A stretch of DNA of 64,000 nucleotides from Pseudogemmobacter lacusdianii (GCF_030848395.1 NZ_JAVDBT010000013.1:79099-143098); one strand, 5' to 3'; shown: positions 1 through 8,953, numbered from the stretch's first letter. Translations and numbers: made by a program. The notes: a model not told the origin generated them from the sequence alone.

Positions 1-267
1 CGTGTCATCAACGGTGCGGTGTTTGCCCAGACCGAAGGTCCGCAGATCAATGGGTTTCAGCCGCCAAAGCCCCGCATCCAGCGCTTTGCCGGTCAGCGAC
101 AGGCCTAGCGTGCCCGGAAAGGCATCGGGGAAAAGCGTGACCACGCGCGCCTCGAAGGCCTGCGCCAGATGCGGCGCGCCCTCCATCAGATCGCGCGGCT
201 TCATGCTAACCTTGATCGACAGGCGACCGTGGCTTTTCGGTTGGACGGGTTCGGGTTCTTGGCTCAT
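1..267 (-). CDS. trmD: tRNA (guanine-37-N1)-methyltransferase, N-terminal part
   Basis: The first 89 codons of TrmD, which uses SAM to methylate G37 of tRNAs next to the anticodon and so prevents frameshifting. After a variable N-terminal tail of about 40 residues, the reading frame shows the family opening VVTLFPDAFPG, then the GLSLTGKALDAGLW and RTFGLGKHRTVDDT stretches that begin the trefoil-knot fold. The gene runs off the left edge, so the catalytic part is not visible. It lies downstream of rimM in the usual rpsP-rimM-trmD order, with one membrane-protein gene in between. The extra N-terminal residues (MSQEPEPVQPKSHGR...) mean the true start could be further inside. Confidence 0.93.
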   Translation of the reverse strand, partial: MSQEPEPVQPKSHGRLSIKVSMKPRDLMEGAPHLAQAFEARVVTLFPDAFPGTLGLSLTGKALDAGLWRLKPIDLRTFGLGKHRTVDDT

Positions 268-337
268 GCGGCGGTTATCCGGGGAAAGCGGTGCAGCATC
301 AAGCCCCGGCTTTGCGCTGAGCGCAGGCGCGTTCGGT

Positions 338-1285
338 TTAGCCCGGCTGTGGCCGGCTGTGCGGAGTCCAAGCCCTTCGGCTGGCCTTGCGGCCCACTGT
401 GGCGGTTAAGGTCGCAAGATCCGCCGCCAGATCGTTGGGCAGGCCCAGCTTGCTCAGCCTTTGCAAGGCCTGCGCATCGGGAAATTGGTGGCGCCGGTCC
501 GGGAAGCTGCGAACCAGTGAGGCCGCGCGGGGCAAGAGCATTTGCAGCAGCGGCAGATCTTGGCCCGCCGCGGCAAAGGCGGTGCGGATCGCAGTGGGGG
601 CAGCGCCGGAGGCAAAAACCTCGGGCTCGGTCGCCCATAAAAGAAGCGCGCGGCGCAAGGCACCGTGTTGGTCGGGGGCGCCCGCAAGGGCTTGGCCCAA
701 AAGCTCAAGCCGGTGCCAAGCGTCAGCGGCATCCATCACATCCTCAAGCACCGGGGCGATCTCGGTCACGGGGGCGTCATCAGCAAAGGCGAGGAGCGGG
801 GCGATTTCAGCCTCGGGCCGGGCATGGGGCGGCTGTTGGGGTTCTGCGACTGGGGGATGGCGCAATTCCTCGAGCCGAACGCCATGTTTCAGGGCTTTTT
901 CACCATCCCAGAGCAGGCGCGACAACGGCAGCGCGAGGAAGGAGAGACCCAAGAGAAGCGGCAAGGACAGAGCCGGCAAACCGCTGGATGCGTCAGGGCC
1001 AGTGCCGCCCGCCACCCCGGCAAGCCCGCGGCCAATGGCGAAGAGAAGCGTGACCAGCGCGATCTGCGTCAGCACCTGGCTTATCACCAAGGTCAGCAGC
1101 CGCGGCTTTCGCCAATGCGACCAGCGGCGCGGCCAATATTGCGGCCAAAGCTGCACCAGCCACAGGCAGAAGATGAGAACGAAGGGCGGCAACAGCGCCC
1201 AGCCATAGCCGCTAAAGCCCGCCAACAAAGGCCCAAGGTAGAGGAGCGCCGCAGGCGCTTGCAGCCATCTTGCACGCAGTTTCAC
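338..1285 (-). CDS. membrane protein of unknown function between rimM and trmD
   Basis: A protein of about 315 residues that I do not recognise. The N-terminal third is hydrophobic, with roughly four membrane segments (near residues 10-45, 65-90 and 110-135) separated by short basic loops rich in Trp and Arg. The rest is a soluble, Ala/Leu-rich, helix-prone domain. The GTG at 1285 is preferred because a GGGGGGA stretch lies about six bases upstream; a TTG seven codons earlier is the only longer alternative. It sits on the same strand between rimM and trmD, so it is probably cotranscribed with tRNA and ribosome maturation genes. No catalytic motif is visible. Confidence 0.75.
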   Translation of the reverse strand: MKLRARWLQAPAALLYLGPLLAGFSGYGWALLPPFVLIFCLWLVQLWPQYWPRRWSHWRKPRLLTLVISQVLTQIALVTLLFAIGRGLAGVAGGTGPDASSGLPALSLPLLLGLSFLALPLSRLLWDGEKALKHGVRLEELRHPPVAEPQQPPHARPEAEIAPLLAFADDAPVTEIAPVLEDVMDAADAWHRLELLGQALAGAPDQHGALRRALLLWATEPEVFASGAAPTAIRTAFAAAGQDLPLLQMLLPRAASLVRSFPDRRHQFPDAQALQRLSKLGLPNDLAADLATLTATVGRKASRRAWTPHSRPQPG

Positions 1286-1353
1286 GCCATTCCCCCCAAT
1301 GTCCAAAGGCCAAACGATAGCGGGACAGGGAAGGGCTTGGCCGCTTTCGGACC

Positions 1354-1857
1354 TTAGTCCAACCCCTCGGGCAGATCGACGATGATCAGCCCGCCCGCAA
1401 GATCCACTGTGGGCACCGTGGCAAGGGTAAATGGCAGAAGAAGGGCAGATTTTGGCCCATTCAGTCGAATTTCAAGGATATCGCCAGCGCCGTGATTATG
1501 GACCGAGATCACCTCACCCAAGGTCTCACCGCCGGTGTCGCGCACGGTTAAGCCGATGAGATCGCTGTGGTAAAACTCATCATCGGGCAGCTTGGGCAGC
1601 TTGGCGCGGGGGACGAACAATTCGGTCCCTTTTAAGGCATCCGCGTCTTCTTTGTTGGTCACGCCGGAAAGGCGGCCCCCAAGACCGCCCGCAACGGGGC
1701 GGGTCAGCTTCAGCGTGAAGCTGCGGCCGTCTTTGGTGAAGACCGGGCCATAAGCGGCAATATCGGCTGCTTCGGTGCAGAAGGATTTCAGCCGCACCTC
1801 GCCTTGGACCCCGAAAGATCCGGCAATGGCGCCGACACAGATGAGCTCATCTGACAT
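1354..1857 (-). CDS. rimM: 16S rRNA-processing / 30S maturation factor RimM
   Basis: RimM (167 residues) binds ribosomal protein S19 and helps mature the 3' (head) domain of the 30S subunit. The N-terminal RimM beta-barrel opens with the typical [19 protein letters not shown] pattern. The C-terminal PRC-barrel contains the [15 protein letters not shown] and GAGDILEI patterns and ends in the usual LLLPF...VDLPEGL tail. Its length is normal for the family. An AAGGA ribosome-binding site precedes the ATG at 1857. The gene lies between a small overlooked gene after rpsP and the membrane-protein gene before trmD, matching the conserved rpsP-rimM-trmD operon. Confidence 0.97.
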   Translation of the reverse strand: MSDELICVGAIAGSFGVQGEVRLKSFCTEAADIAAYGPVFTKDGRSFTLKLTRPVAGGLGGRLSGVTNKEDADALKGTELFVPRAKLPKLPDDEFYHSDLIGLTVRDTGGETLGEVISVHNHGAGDILEIRLNGPKSALLLPFTLATVPTVDLAGGLIIVDLPEGLD

Positions 1858-1908
1858 CGAAGAACATCCTTTTGCTTTGAGTTGTCGTGAAAAGCGGTTG
1901 CAGCGGGC

Positions 1909-2076
1909 TCATGGCTGAGCGCCGCTGCAAAATCCGCGTTGGTCCCAGACCCCTCCGGCGGAGCGGCAGGCACCCGCCTGCCCCGCTTGGCCCAGTTGCA
2001 GCCCTGCCCAAAAGCAAGCGCCGCACAGGCCCAGCGTGATCACCCGCCGAATGAGGCCTAGGCCCGGGAGGATCAT
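1909..2076 (-). CDS. small single-pass membrane protein (55 aa) overlapping rpsP
   Basis: A 55-codon reading frame whose ATG (2074-2076) overlaps the rpsP stop as ATGA, suggesting translational coupling. The product has a basic start (LIRRV), one hydrophobic segment at about residues 12-29, and a short tail with Cys37, Gly-Gly, Trp44 and Cys50. This C...GG.W...G.C pattern resembles small hypothetical proteins I recall from this position in other Rhodobacterales. The tail is probably periplasmic, where the two cysteines could form a disulfide. It is too short for the usual 60-residue cut-off. Function unknown. Confidence rests on the coupled start and the composition, not on a database match. 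Confidence 0.6.
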   Translation of the reverse strand: MILPGLGLIRRVITLGLCGACFWAGLQLGQAGQAGACRSAGGVWDQRGFCSGAQP

Positions 2077-2432
2077 TCCTCGGCAGCAGCCGGAGCTTCG
2101 TTGCGAGCAGCTTTCTTAGCAGCGCGCTCAGCCATAGCTTTGCCCGGAACAGCCGATTTCGGGTTCGAGCGCTCTTTCTTCGGACGTGCGCCAGCGGCTT
2201 CGAGGAAGCGTGCAACGCGGTCGGTCGGCTGGGCGCCTTGGGCGATCCAGTGGTTGATGCGCTCGATGTTCATGACAACGCGGCCTTCAGCGTCTTTGGC
2301 CATGAGCGGGTTGTAGGTGCCCAGCTTTTCCAAGAAGCGGCCGTCGCGCGGGTTGCGCGAATCGGTGGCAACGATCGAGTAGAACGGGCGCTTTTTCGAA
2401 CCGCCGCGGGCGAGCCGGATTTTCATAGCCAT
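2073..2432 (-). CDS. rpsP: 30S ribosomal protein S16
   Basis: S16 binds 16S rRNA early in 30S assembly. The protein opens [21 protein letters not shown] and contains the diagnostic [14 protein letters not shown] motif. At 119 residues it is longer than the roughly 80-residue enterobacterial form; the extra part is an Ala/Lys-rich C-terminal tail (from about residue 88), as commonly seen in alphaproteobacteria. Its stop codon overlaps the start of a 55-residue membrane-protein gene, followed by rimM. A GGAG ribosome-binding site lies just upstream of the start. Confidence 0.98.
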   Translation of the reverse strand: MAMKIRLARGGSKKRPFYSIVATDSRNPRDGRFLEKLGTYNPLMAKDAEGRVVMNIERINHWIAQGAQPTDRVARFLEAAGARPKKERSNPKSAVPGKAMAERAAKKAARNEAPAAAEE

Positions 2433-2492
2433 AGTGTTTCTCCTTTGGATGGCTTTTAGCAGGCGGGGCAGGATTGCCCTCTCTGCGGATGG

Positions 2493-2801
2493 TTATTTCT
2501 TGAAACTCTCGTGATGCCGGATGACTTCCGAGATGATGAAGTTCAGGAATTTCTTAGCAAACTCTGGGTCCAGCTTGGCCTCTTGGGCCAGTTTCTCCAG
2601 ACGTTCGATCTGACGCGCCTCGCGGGCGGGGTCGGATGGCGGGAGGCTGTGCTCGGCTTTCAGCCGGCCCACGCCTTGGGTGTGTTTGAAGCGCTCGGCC
2701 AGCGTATAGACGAGGATCGCGTCCAAGCGATCAATCGACTCGCGGTGCTCTTTCAACAGCTCGGCGGCGCGGAGGGTGGGATCGGTGACGGCATCGGTCA
2801 T
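2493..2801 (-). CDS. chorismate mutase (AroQ class)
   Basis: A 102-residue, all-helical protein of the monofunctional AroQ fold, converting chorismate to prephenate for Phe and Tyr synthesis. The long first helix carries the family pattern R-x-x-IDRLDAILVYTLAERF, followed by a conserved Lys (GRLKAEHS) and the Arg-rich stretch DPAREARQIERL before the second long helix. It lies 60 bases upstream of rpsP on the same strand, a position typical for Rhodobacterales. No prephenate dehydratase domain is fused to it. Confidence 0.9.
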   Translation of the reverse strand: MTDAVTDPTLRAAELLKEHRESIDRLDAILVYTLAERFKHTQGVGRLKAEHSLPPSDPAREARQIERLEKLAQEAKLDPEFAKKFLNFIISEVIRHHESFKK

Positions 2802-2967
2802 TGCATGGCTCCCATAGGATCAGCGGATGGCGAGGGACCGCGCAACACAGATGCGGCTAGGGTCGGATACAGGTCACGAAACGCCTGAGACCGCAGCCTC
2901 TGGCACAGATGCGGGCGCGCGGTCGCAAGGACCGGGCCAGAGCTGCCATGCTGTGCCAGAGCTTGGG

Positions 2968-4491
2968 TCATTTCTTCTTCATCAGCCCCGAGAGACCGGC
3001 CGGCAACGACAGGCCGCGCGGCATACCGCCCATGCCGCCCATACCGGAAAGACCACCCATGCCGCCCATGCCACCAAGGCCTTGCTGCATGCCTTTGGCG
3101 GCTTCGGCGAGCTGTTCGGGCGACATTTTCGACGGGTCGGGCATGCCGCCCTTGCCCATCATCTGACGGATCATCTGCTTCATGCCGCCGCCTTTGCCGA
3201 ATTTCTTCATCATATCGGCCATTTGCTTGTGCTGTTTCAGCAGCTTGTTCAGCTCTGACACCTCAAGCCCGGCACCGGCAGCGATGCGCTTCTTGCGGCT
3301 GGCTTGCAAAAGATCGGGATTGGCGCGCTCGCGCTTGGTCATCGAGTTGATGAGCGCGATTTGGCGGCGCAGCATCTTGTCGTTGAAGCCCGCCTCTTCG
3401 GCCTTTTTCGCCATGCCGCCCATGCCGGGAAGCATACCCATCAGGCCCTGCATCCCGCCCATTTTCAGCATCTGTTCCAGTTGCATCCGCAGGTCGTTCA
3501 TATTGAACAGACCTTTGGAGAAGCGCTTGGCCATCCGCTCGGCCTGCTCGGCCTCGAAGGTCTCTTGGGCTTTTTCGACAAGGGCGACGATGTCACCCAT
3601 GCCAAGGATGCGGCCCGCGACGCGCTCGGCCTCGAAGGGCTCAATCGCGTCCATCTTCTCGCCAAGGCCGACGAAGCGGATCGGTTTGCCGGTGACGGCG
3701 CGCATCGAAAGCGCCGCACCGCCGCGACCGTCGCCGTCCATCCGGGTGAGGACCACGCCGGAGATGCCGACTTTGCCGTCAAATTCCGAAGCCACATTGA
3801 CCGCGTCTTGGCCGGTCAGGCCGTCAACCACCAGAAGCGTCTCGCGCGGCTGGGCGATGTCGCGGACGGCTTGGACCTCGTCCATCAACACTTCGTCGAT
3901 GTGCAGACGGCCCGCGGTATCAAGGAAGACAACGTCATAGCCACCAAGCGAGGCTTGGGTCTTGGCGCGTTTGGCGATCTGCACCGCCGTTTCGCCTTTG
4001 ACGATCGGCAGGCTGTCGACGCCGATCTGGACGCCGAGGATCGCCAACTGCTCCATAGCCGCCGGGCGCTGGGTGTCGAGCGAGGCGAGGAGAACCTTCT
4101 TGCCGTTCTTCTCTTTCAGACGCTTGGCGAGCTTCGCCGTGGTCGTGGTTTTACCCGAGCCTTGCAGACCGACCATCAGGATGGTCGCGGGCGGGTTGTC
4201 GATTTTCAGGGCCTCGGGCGGCTCATCGCCAGCCAGAACGCGGGTCAGTTCGTCATGGACGAATTTCACCACCATCTGGCCGGGGGTGATCGACTTCGTC
4301 ACCGCCGAGCCGGTGGCCTTTTCTTGCACCCGCTTGATGAAATCGCGCGCAACCGGCAGCGAGACGTCAGCCTCAAGCAAAGCCACGCGGACTTCGCGCA
4401 GCGCGGTGATCACGTCCTCTTCGGACAGCGCGCCAGCCCGGGTCAGGCGGTCGAAGACGCCACCAAGGCGTTCTGACAGGCTCTCGAACAT
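2968..4491 (-). CDS. ffh: signal recognition particle protein Ffh (SRP54)
   Basis: The protein subunit of the SRP, which binds signal sequences emerging from the ribosome and delivers them to FtsY. An N domain (residues 1-90) is followed by the G domain with GLQGSGKTT (108-116), DTAGR (about 191) and TRMDGDGRGG (about 249). The M domain after about residue 300 is rich in Met and ends in a tail of repeated Gly-Met units (GGMGGMGG) and a basic LMKKK terminus. Length (507) is normal. It is the upstream member of the chorismate mutase-rpsP-rimM-trmD run. The 166-base gap after it holds no credible gene. Confidence 0.98.
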   Translation of the reverse strand: MFESLSERLGGVFDRLTRAGALSEEDVITALREVRVALLEADVSLPVARDFIKRVQEKATGSAVTKSITPGQMVVKFVHDELTRVLAGDEPPEALKIDNPPATILMVGLQGSGKTTTTAKLAKRLKEKNGKKVLLASLDTQRPAAMEQLAILGVQIGVDSLPIVKGETAVQIAKRAKTQASLGGYDVVFLDTAGRLHIDEVLMDEVQAVRDIAQPRETLLVVDGLTGQDAVNVASEFDGKVGISGVVLTRMDGDGRGGAALSMRAVTGKPIRFVGLGEKMDAIEPFEAERVAGRILGMGDIVALVEKAQETFEAEQAERMAKRFSKGLFNMNDLRMQLEQMLKMGGMQGLMGMLPGMGGMAKKAEEAGFNDKMLRRQIALINSMTKRERANPDLLQASRKKRIAAGAGLEVSELNKLLKQHKQMADMMKKFGKGGGMKQMIRQMMGKGGMPDPSKMSPEQLAEAAKGMQQGLGGMGGMGGLSGMGGMGGMPRGLSLPAGLSGLMKKK

Positions 4492-4690
4492 CGCGTCACC
4501 TCATCGTTGCGGGCCACTTCCTGAAGGGAAGCGAGACGGCAAAGCGGCAAAGCACCCGTGGGCGCAACGCGCTGACGGATGGCGATCCCGGGCTTTGCCC
4601 ATGGGACCGGAAGCTTTGGCCTCCGGGGAATTGGGTCGGGCGATACGCGCCTTGGGCCAATGAGTCAAGGCTTGCAGGCACAAAGGCGGG

Positions 4691-6352
4691 CTATAGGCCC
4701 TGATCCGCCAAGGCCTGATCGATGCGCGCCAGCGTCTCGGGCGGGGTCTTTAGCCCCAAAACCTCTTCCCAGCCGCGCAGATAGTCGCGGGCGGCATAGA
4801 CATGGCCGCGACCGGGGGGCGGCGAGGTGGCGGTCATCATATCCAGCGCCAGCTGCAAGAAGGTGACGACGGGATACCAGCCAAGCCCGGGCGAGACATC
4901 GGGACCGCGCGGGCCGGACAGCCAATCGGGGCGACGCCAGAGCGTATCGGTGGTGAAATGCGCAATCGGGTCCGAGGGATAAGCAAGATAAACCACCCGT
5001 ACCGCGCCCCAAGCCGCACCCTCGCCCACCGGGTCAATCTTTTGCGTCATCGAGCGCAGGATCGAGCCATCGCCAAAGCGCGGCGCCCAAGCGGTGCTGC
5101 CTGCCTCACGCCCCGAGACCACCTGTCGCCAGCCGGTGGCGGCGAAGGGCGGGCCGACCCAAAAGGCCCCATCCACCGGATCGCCCAAGGTCATCGGCGA
5201 GGTGGCGGCGAATTCGCCATTGCGCGAGCCAAGCGAGAGGCCAAAGAGAAAGAGCCGCGGGCGGGTCTCAATCGGCAGGCTGCGCCAATGGCCGTAGATG
5301 GCGTGGAATAGCGCCTCGGAGGTTTCTGATCCGTATTCGGGTTGCAAAAACAGCGACATCCAACTGGGTAGATAGGAATATTGCACCGCGATTGTCGCGA
5401 CATCGCCGCCGGTCAGATAGTCAAGCACCTGCATCCCCGCCGGGTCCATCCAGCCGGTGCCGGTGGGGGTGGCGATGACCAGAGTGCGCCGGTCGAAGGC
5501 GCCCACGCGCTTGGCCTCGGCCAAGGCCAGAGCGGCGCGTTCTTCGGGGGTTTTGGCGTTGTTCAGACCGACATAGACCCGCAAGGGCTGCACCGCGGCC
5601 AAGCCTGTGGCGGCGGTGATCTCATCGCCATCGGGGGCCGACGAGATCCAATTGCGTCCCTCGGCCCCAAGCCCCTCCCAACTGGCAAGCGAGGCCGCGC
5701 TGCCGGTTTTCAAAGGATCGCTGGGGGCGGCGCGGTCAGGCGGGATAAGTTTGTCGACGGCGGCATAGGTCTCATCCATCGCGCCCAAGACGCGGCGCAG
5801 GACAAGGTCATTGCCGACCGACCAAAAGAGCAAGAAGGCCAGCCCCAGCCCGACCACCAGCGCCAGACGGCGTGGCAAAAGCCCTTCAAGCTGGGCAGAG
5901 ATCATCCGCCAAAGCCGCCGGAAGATCCGCCCAATGCCGATCAGCCCCACTGCGACCCCAGCCGCGACGCAGAGAATGGTGAAAGGCCGCGCGCTTTCAA
6001 CGGGCGGGATTTGCATCGCGCTATGGATGCCGTTTTGCCAGCGGGTGACGTTCCAAAGCCCCCAACCGGCCACCACCACGCCCAAGCCCAGCGCCACCCA
6101 AAGGCTTTGGCGCACGAAACGCTCGGACCGGGCGGGACGCTCTAACATCCAGTCCCAAAGCATCACCAAAGATGCACCGATCAAATAGCCGATAGCAAAA
6201 CAGATGCCGCCCAAAAGCCCCTGCATCGGCCCGCTGCGCGGGATCAGCGAGGGTGTCAGCGACAAGGCGAACAGGATGGAGCCAAGCACCAGCCCCAAGG
6301 CCGAGGGTCGCCCCAGCAAGGGGTGGTCGCGCACCTCTCTCCAACTGATCAT
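4691..6352 (-). CDS. integral membrane alpha/beta-hydrolase family protein
   Basis: About 553 residues: an N-terminal membrane domain with four to six hydrophobic segments (residues 15-190), opening with SLTPSLIPRSGPMQGLLGG, then a C-terminal hydrolase domain. This arrangement matches the bacterial alpha/beta-hydrolase family with a separate N-terminal membrane domain. The probable nucleophile elbow reads FGLSLGS; I recall Glu before the Ser (GESLG) as usual in this family, so the Leu is a variant. The substrate is unknown, though related proteins are thought to act on lipids. The ATG at 6352 has a GTG two codons before it as an alternative. It is divergent from the LysR gene. Confidence 0.85.
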   Translation of the reverse strand: MISWREVRDHPLLGRPSALGLVLGSILFALSLTPSLIPRSGPMQGLLGGICFAIGYLIGASLVMLWDWMLERPARSERFVRQSLWVALGLGVVVAGWGLWNVTRWQNGIHSAMQIPPVESARPFTILCVAAGVAVGLIGIGRIFRRLWRMISAQLEGLLPRRLALVVGLGLAFLLFWSVGNDLVLRRVLGAMDETYAAVDKLIPPDRAAPSDPLKTGSAASLASWEGLGAEGRNWISSAPDGDEITAATGLAAVQPLRVYVGLNNAKTPEERAALALAEAKRVGAFDRRTLVIATPTGTGWMDPAGMQVLDYLTGGDVATIAVQYSYLPSWMSLFLQPEYGSETSEALFHAIYGHWRSLPIETRPRLFLFGLSLGSRNGEFAATSPMTLGDPVDGAFWVGPPFAATGWRQVVSGREAGSTAWAPRFGDGSILRSMTQKIDPVGEGAAWGAVRVVYLAYPSDPIAHFTTDTLWRRPDWLSGPRGPDVSPGLGWYPVVTFLQLALDMMTATSPPPGRGHVYAARDYLRGWEEVLGLKTPPETLARIDQALADQGL

Positions 6353-6512
6353 CACCACGCAATCCCAAAGGCCTGACTTCGCCTGCCAAGCTCAGGCTTC
6401 AGCGCGTCAAGGTCAAGCACCGCAGCGCTGTCTTCGCGTAAGTTCGACACGCAAGCTCTTGCCTTTCGCGCCGCCCCCAGCACAGATGTGCATAATCGCA
6501 CAGGAGGTTCAG

Positions 6513-7397
6513 GTGCAAAACTGGGACGAGTTACGGACAGCCTATCAAGTGGCGCGGCTGGGCACGGTCTCGGGCGCGGCCGAGGTTTTGGGCGTGCACC
6601 ATGCCACGGTGATCCGCCATATCGACGCGCTAGAGTCGCGGCTGGGGATCAAACTTTTCCAACGCCACGCGCGAGGTTACACCTCGACCGAAGCCGGGCG
6701 CGATCTTTTGGTGGTGGCGCAGGCGGCGGATGAGCAGTTCGTCCAGCTCGCCAATCGCATCAAAGGGCATGGCGAGACGGTTCAGGGTGAGCTGATCGTG
6801 ACCTCGATCGCGGGGATCTCGGATCTGCTGGTGCCGGTGCTGACCAGCTTCCAAGCCCTGCAACCCGATCTCTCGGTGCGCTATCTCACCGATATGCGGC
6901 TGTTCCGACTGGATTTCGGCGAGGCGCATGTGGCGATCCGCGCTGGCAGCGTGCCAGAAGAGCCTGACAATGTTGTGCAGCCCTTGGTGCGGATGAAGAC
7001 CGGGCTTTATGCCGCGCGCTCTTACGTCGAAAAATATGGCCTGCCTCAGACGGAGGCCGATCTGGCGCAGCACCGCTTTGTCACGGCCGATAATGAGGCT
7101 GGGCGCGCGCCCTTCCACCGCTGGCTGCGCGAGCGGGTGCCGGATACGGCGCTGACCTTCCGCACTGGAGAGCCGCAAGCGATGGAAGTGGCCCTGCGTG
7201 AGGGCGTGGGCATTGGCTTCCTGTCGGCCTTCCGGGCCCATCAAGACGACCGCTTGGTCGAGGTGATGCCGCCGCGCGCAGAATGGGAATCGCCTTTGTG
7301 GCTGGTGACGCATGTGGATTTGCACCGCACCCGCAAGGTGCAGGCCTTTGTGGCGCATTTGAAAGAGCAGGCAAAATCGTGGCGGCTGTGCAGCTAA
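6513..7397 (+). CDS. LysR-family transcriptional regulator
   Basis: A 294-residue regulator. The N-terminal winged helix-turn-helix (about residues 8-65) reads AYQVARLGTVSGAAEVLGVH followed by HIDALESRLGIKLFQRHARG, a clear LysR signature. The C-terminal part is the periplasmic-binding-like effector domain (about 90-290). The GTG at 6513 is chosen because AGGAGG lies six bases upstream; an ATG 25 bases earlier has no such site. It is transcribed away from the membrane hydrolase and directly upstream of a DMT exporter and gluconokinase, so it may control either side. The inducer is unknown. Confidence 0.93.
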   Translation: MQNWDELRTAYQVARLGTVSGAAEVLGVHHATVIRHIDALESRLGIKLFQRHARGYTSTEAGRDLLVVAQAADEQFVQLANRIKGHGETVQGELIVTSIAGISDLLVPVLTSFQALQPDLSVRYLTDMRLFRLDFGEAHVAIRAGSVPEEPDNVVQPLVRMKTGLYAARSYVEKYGLPQTEADLAQHRFVTADNEAGRAPFHRWLRERVPDTALTFRTGEPQAMEVALREGVGIGFLSAFRAHQDDRLVEVMPPRAEWESPLWLVTHVDLHRTRKVQAFVAHLKEQAKSWRLCS

Positions 7398-7437
7398 GAC
7401 TGAAGAAGGCGCCCGGCCCCACTAAGGAACACCAAGC

Positions 7438-8316
7438 ATGAGCCCCGCCGCCCTTGGCCATCTGGCAATGCTGGCCTTTTCCGCTCTTGTGGCGGGATCG
7501 TTCTCGCTGGGGGTGCTGGCCGCCCCGCATATCGACCCGGCTCTCCTGTCGGCATGGCGCTTCGCGCTTTCAGCGGTGTTCTTGGCGGGTTTGGCATGGA
7601 TCAGCGGCGCACCGGTGCGCAAAGCGGCGCGCCGCGCGCCTTGGCGCTGGCTGGTGTTGGGCGCGCTGATGGCGGCCTATTTCACGCTGATGTTTGAAGG
7701 CCTGAAGCTGGCCCCTGCGGTGCAGACCGCTGCGGTCTTCACCCTCACGCCGGTGATGGCGGCGGGCTTTGGCTGGCTCTTCTTGCGCCAACGCACCACG
7801 CCGCGGATGCGGGTGGCTTTGGCTCTGGGCGGAGCTGGGGCGCTTTGGGTGATCTTTCGCGGCGACATCTCGGCGCTGTTGCGCTTTGAGATCGGCCGGG
7901 GCGAGGTGATTTACTTCTGGGGCTGCGCTTGCCATGCCGCCTATGCGGCGCTGGTGCGCAAGTTCAACCGCGGCGAAAGCGCGCTCACCTCGACCTTGCT
8001 GACGATGATCGCAGGCGCGTTGATCTTGACGCTTTGGGCCGCTCCCAGCCTGCGCAGCACCGAGCTGACCGCTTTGCCGGGCATCGTTTGGGTTACCTTG
8101 GCCTATATCACCATCGCCGCCACCGCGACGACACTTTGGCTGGTGCAATTCGCCTCGCTGCGGCTGCCTGCGGCTAAGGTGATGGCCTATACCTACCTTG
8201 TGCCAAGCTGGGTGATCCTGTGGGAGTTGGCCATGCATGGGCTTTGGCCCTCGGCCTTGGTGGGATTTGGCGTGGCGCTGACCTGTGTGGCGCTCATCAT
8301 GCTGTTGAAAGACTGA
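7438..8316 (+). CDS. DMT-superfamily (EamA) transporter
   Basis: A 292-residue inner-membrane protein with about ten hydrophobic segments arranged as two EamA repeats (about 5-135 and 150-290). Typical features are the RFALSAVFLAGLAW stretch in the first repeat, GLKLAPAVQTAAVFTLTPV at the end of helix four, and the second-repeat motif PAAKVMAYTYLVPSWVILWE. Family members mostly export metabolites or drugs; the substrate cannot be read from sequence. The gluconokinase gene starts one base after its stop, so the two are surely cotranscribed, and the LysR gene 40 bases upstream is a candidate regulator. Confidence 0.92.
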   Translation: MSPAALGHLAMLAFSALVAGSFSLGVLAAPHIDPALLSAWRFALSAVFLAGLAWISGAPVRKAARRAPWRWLVLGALMAAYFTLMFEGLKLAPAVQTAAVFTLTPVMAAGFGWLFLRQRTTPRMRVALALGGAGALWVIFRGDISALLRFEIGRGEVIYFWGCACHAAYAALVRKFNRGESALTSTLLTMIAGALILTLWAAPSLRSTELTALPGIVWVTLAYITIAATATTLWLVQFASLRLPAAKVMAYTYLVPSWVILWELAMHGLWPSALVGFGVALTCVALIMLLKD

Positions 8317-8317
8317 T

Positions 8318-8803
8318 ATGGCCCCGTGGCGCATTCTGGTGATGGGCGTCTCGGGCTGTGGCAAATCCAACTTGGCGGCGGCTTTGGCTCAGGCTTTGGG
8401 CGCCGAGTTTGTAGAGGGGGATGATCTGCATCCCGCCGCCAATCGCGCCAAAATGGCCGCTGGCACGCCGCTTGACGACGCCGATCGCGCGCCTTGGCTG
8501 GATCGGGTGGCAAGCGCCTTGCGCGATCGCGCGCCGGTGGTGGTCGCCTGCTCGGCGCTGCGCCGCGCCTATCGCGACCGGTTGCGTCAGGCGGGCACGT
8601 TGCAGATATTGTATCTGCGCGCCCCCGAGCCGCTGGTCGCCACCCGCCTTGCCCAGCGCCAAGGCCATTTCATGCCCAGCTCGCTGCTGGCCAGCCAATA
8701 CGCCACGCTTGAGCCCCCCGGTCCCGATGAGGCCACCGCGCTTGATGCCAGCCTGCCGCCATCGGCACTTTTAAGGGCAGCATTAATCGCCCTGCAAGGC
8801 TAG
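8318..8803 (+). CDS. gluconokinase (GntK family)
   Basis: A 161-residue P-loop kinase that phosphorylates gluconate to 6-phosphogluconate with ATP, feeding the Entner-Doudoroff or pentose phosphate routes. The Walker A motif GVSGCGKS is at residues 10-17. It is followed by the family patterns FVEGDDLHPAANRAKMAAGTPLDD and ACSALRRAYRDRLR, and later GHFMPSSLLASQ. Its length matches the single-domain bacterial enzyme. It lies one base behind the DMT transporter gene. No gluconate permease or edd/eda gene is nearby, so the pathway link is by family only. Confidence 0.92.
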   Translation: MAPWRILVMGVSGCGKSNLAAALAQALGAEFVEGDDLHPAANRAKMAAGTPLDDADRAPWLDRVASALRDRAPVVVACSALRRAYRDRLRQAGTLQILYLRAPEPLVATRLAQRQGHFMPSSLLASQYATLEPPGPDEATALDASLPPSALLRAALIALQG

Positions 8804-8901
8804 GGCTTTATTCCGCATGCAAAAGAGTGTTACCGCTCACATCAGTTGTTGTGTCATCCACGCGCCCTGCATCAGTCTGAGCCGAAGGATGCTCGCTCCC
8901 T

Positions 8902-8953
8902 CCGTGCCTGCCCCCCGTGCCTGCCCGCCGTGTCTGCCATCCGTGCCTGCCCG
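8902..8953. repeat. four-copy 13-bp tandem repeat
   Basis: Units begin at 8902, 8915, 8928 and 8941. Copies 1, 2 and 4 share CCGTGCCTGCCC and differ only in the last base; copy 3 has one internal change (CCGTGTCTGCC) and a different end. The array lies in the untranslated stretch about 80 bases before the binding-protein start. Such short arrays usually arise by slippage. Any regulatory role is unproven. Confidence 0.85.

Noticed and set aside
2802..2967. Gap between ffh and chorismate mutase, checked for an acetyltransferase seen there in some relatives
   Set aside because: Only 166 bases with no conserved frame; at most an old remnant that I cannot support.
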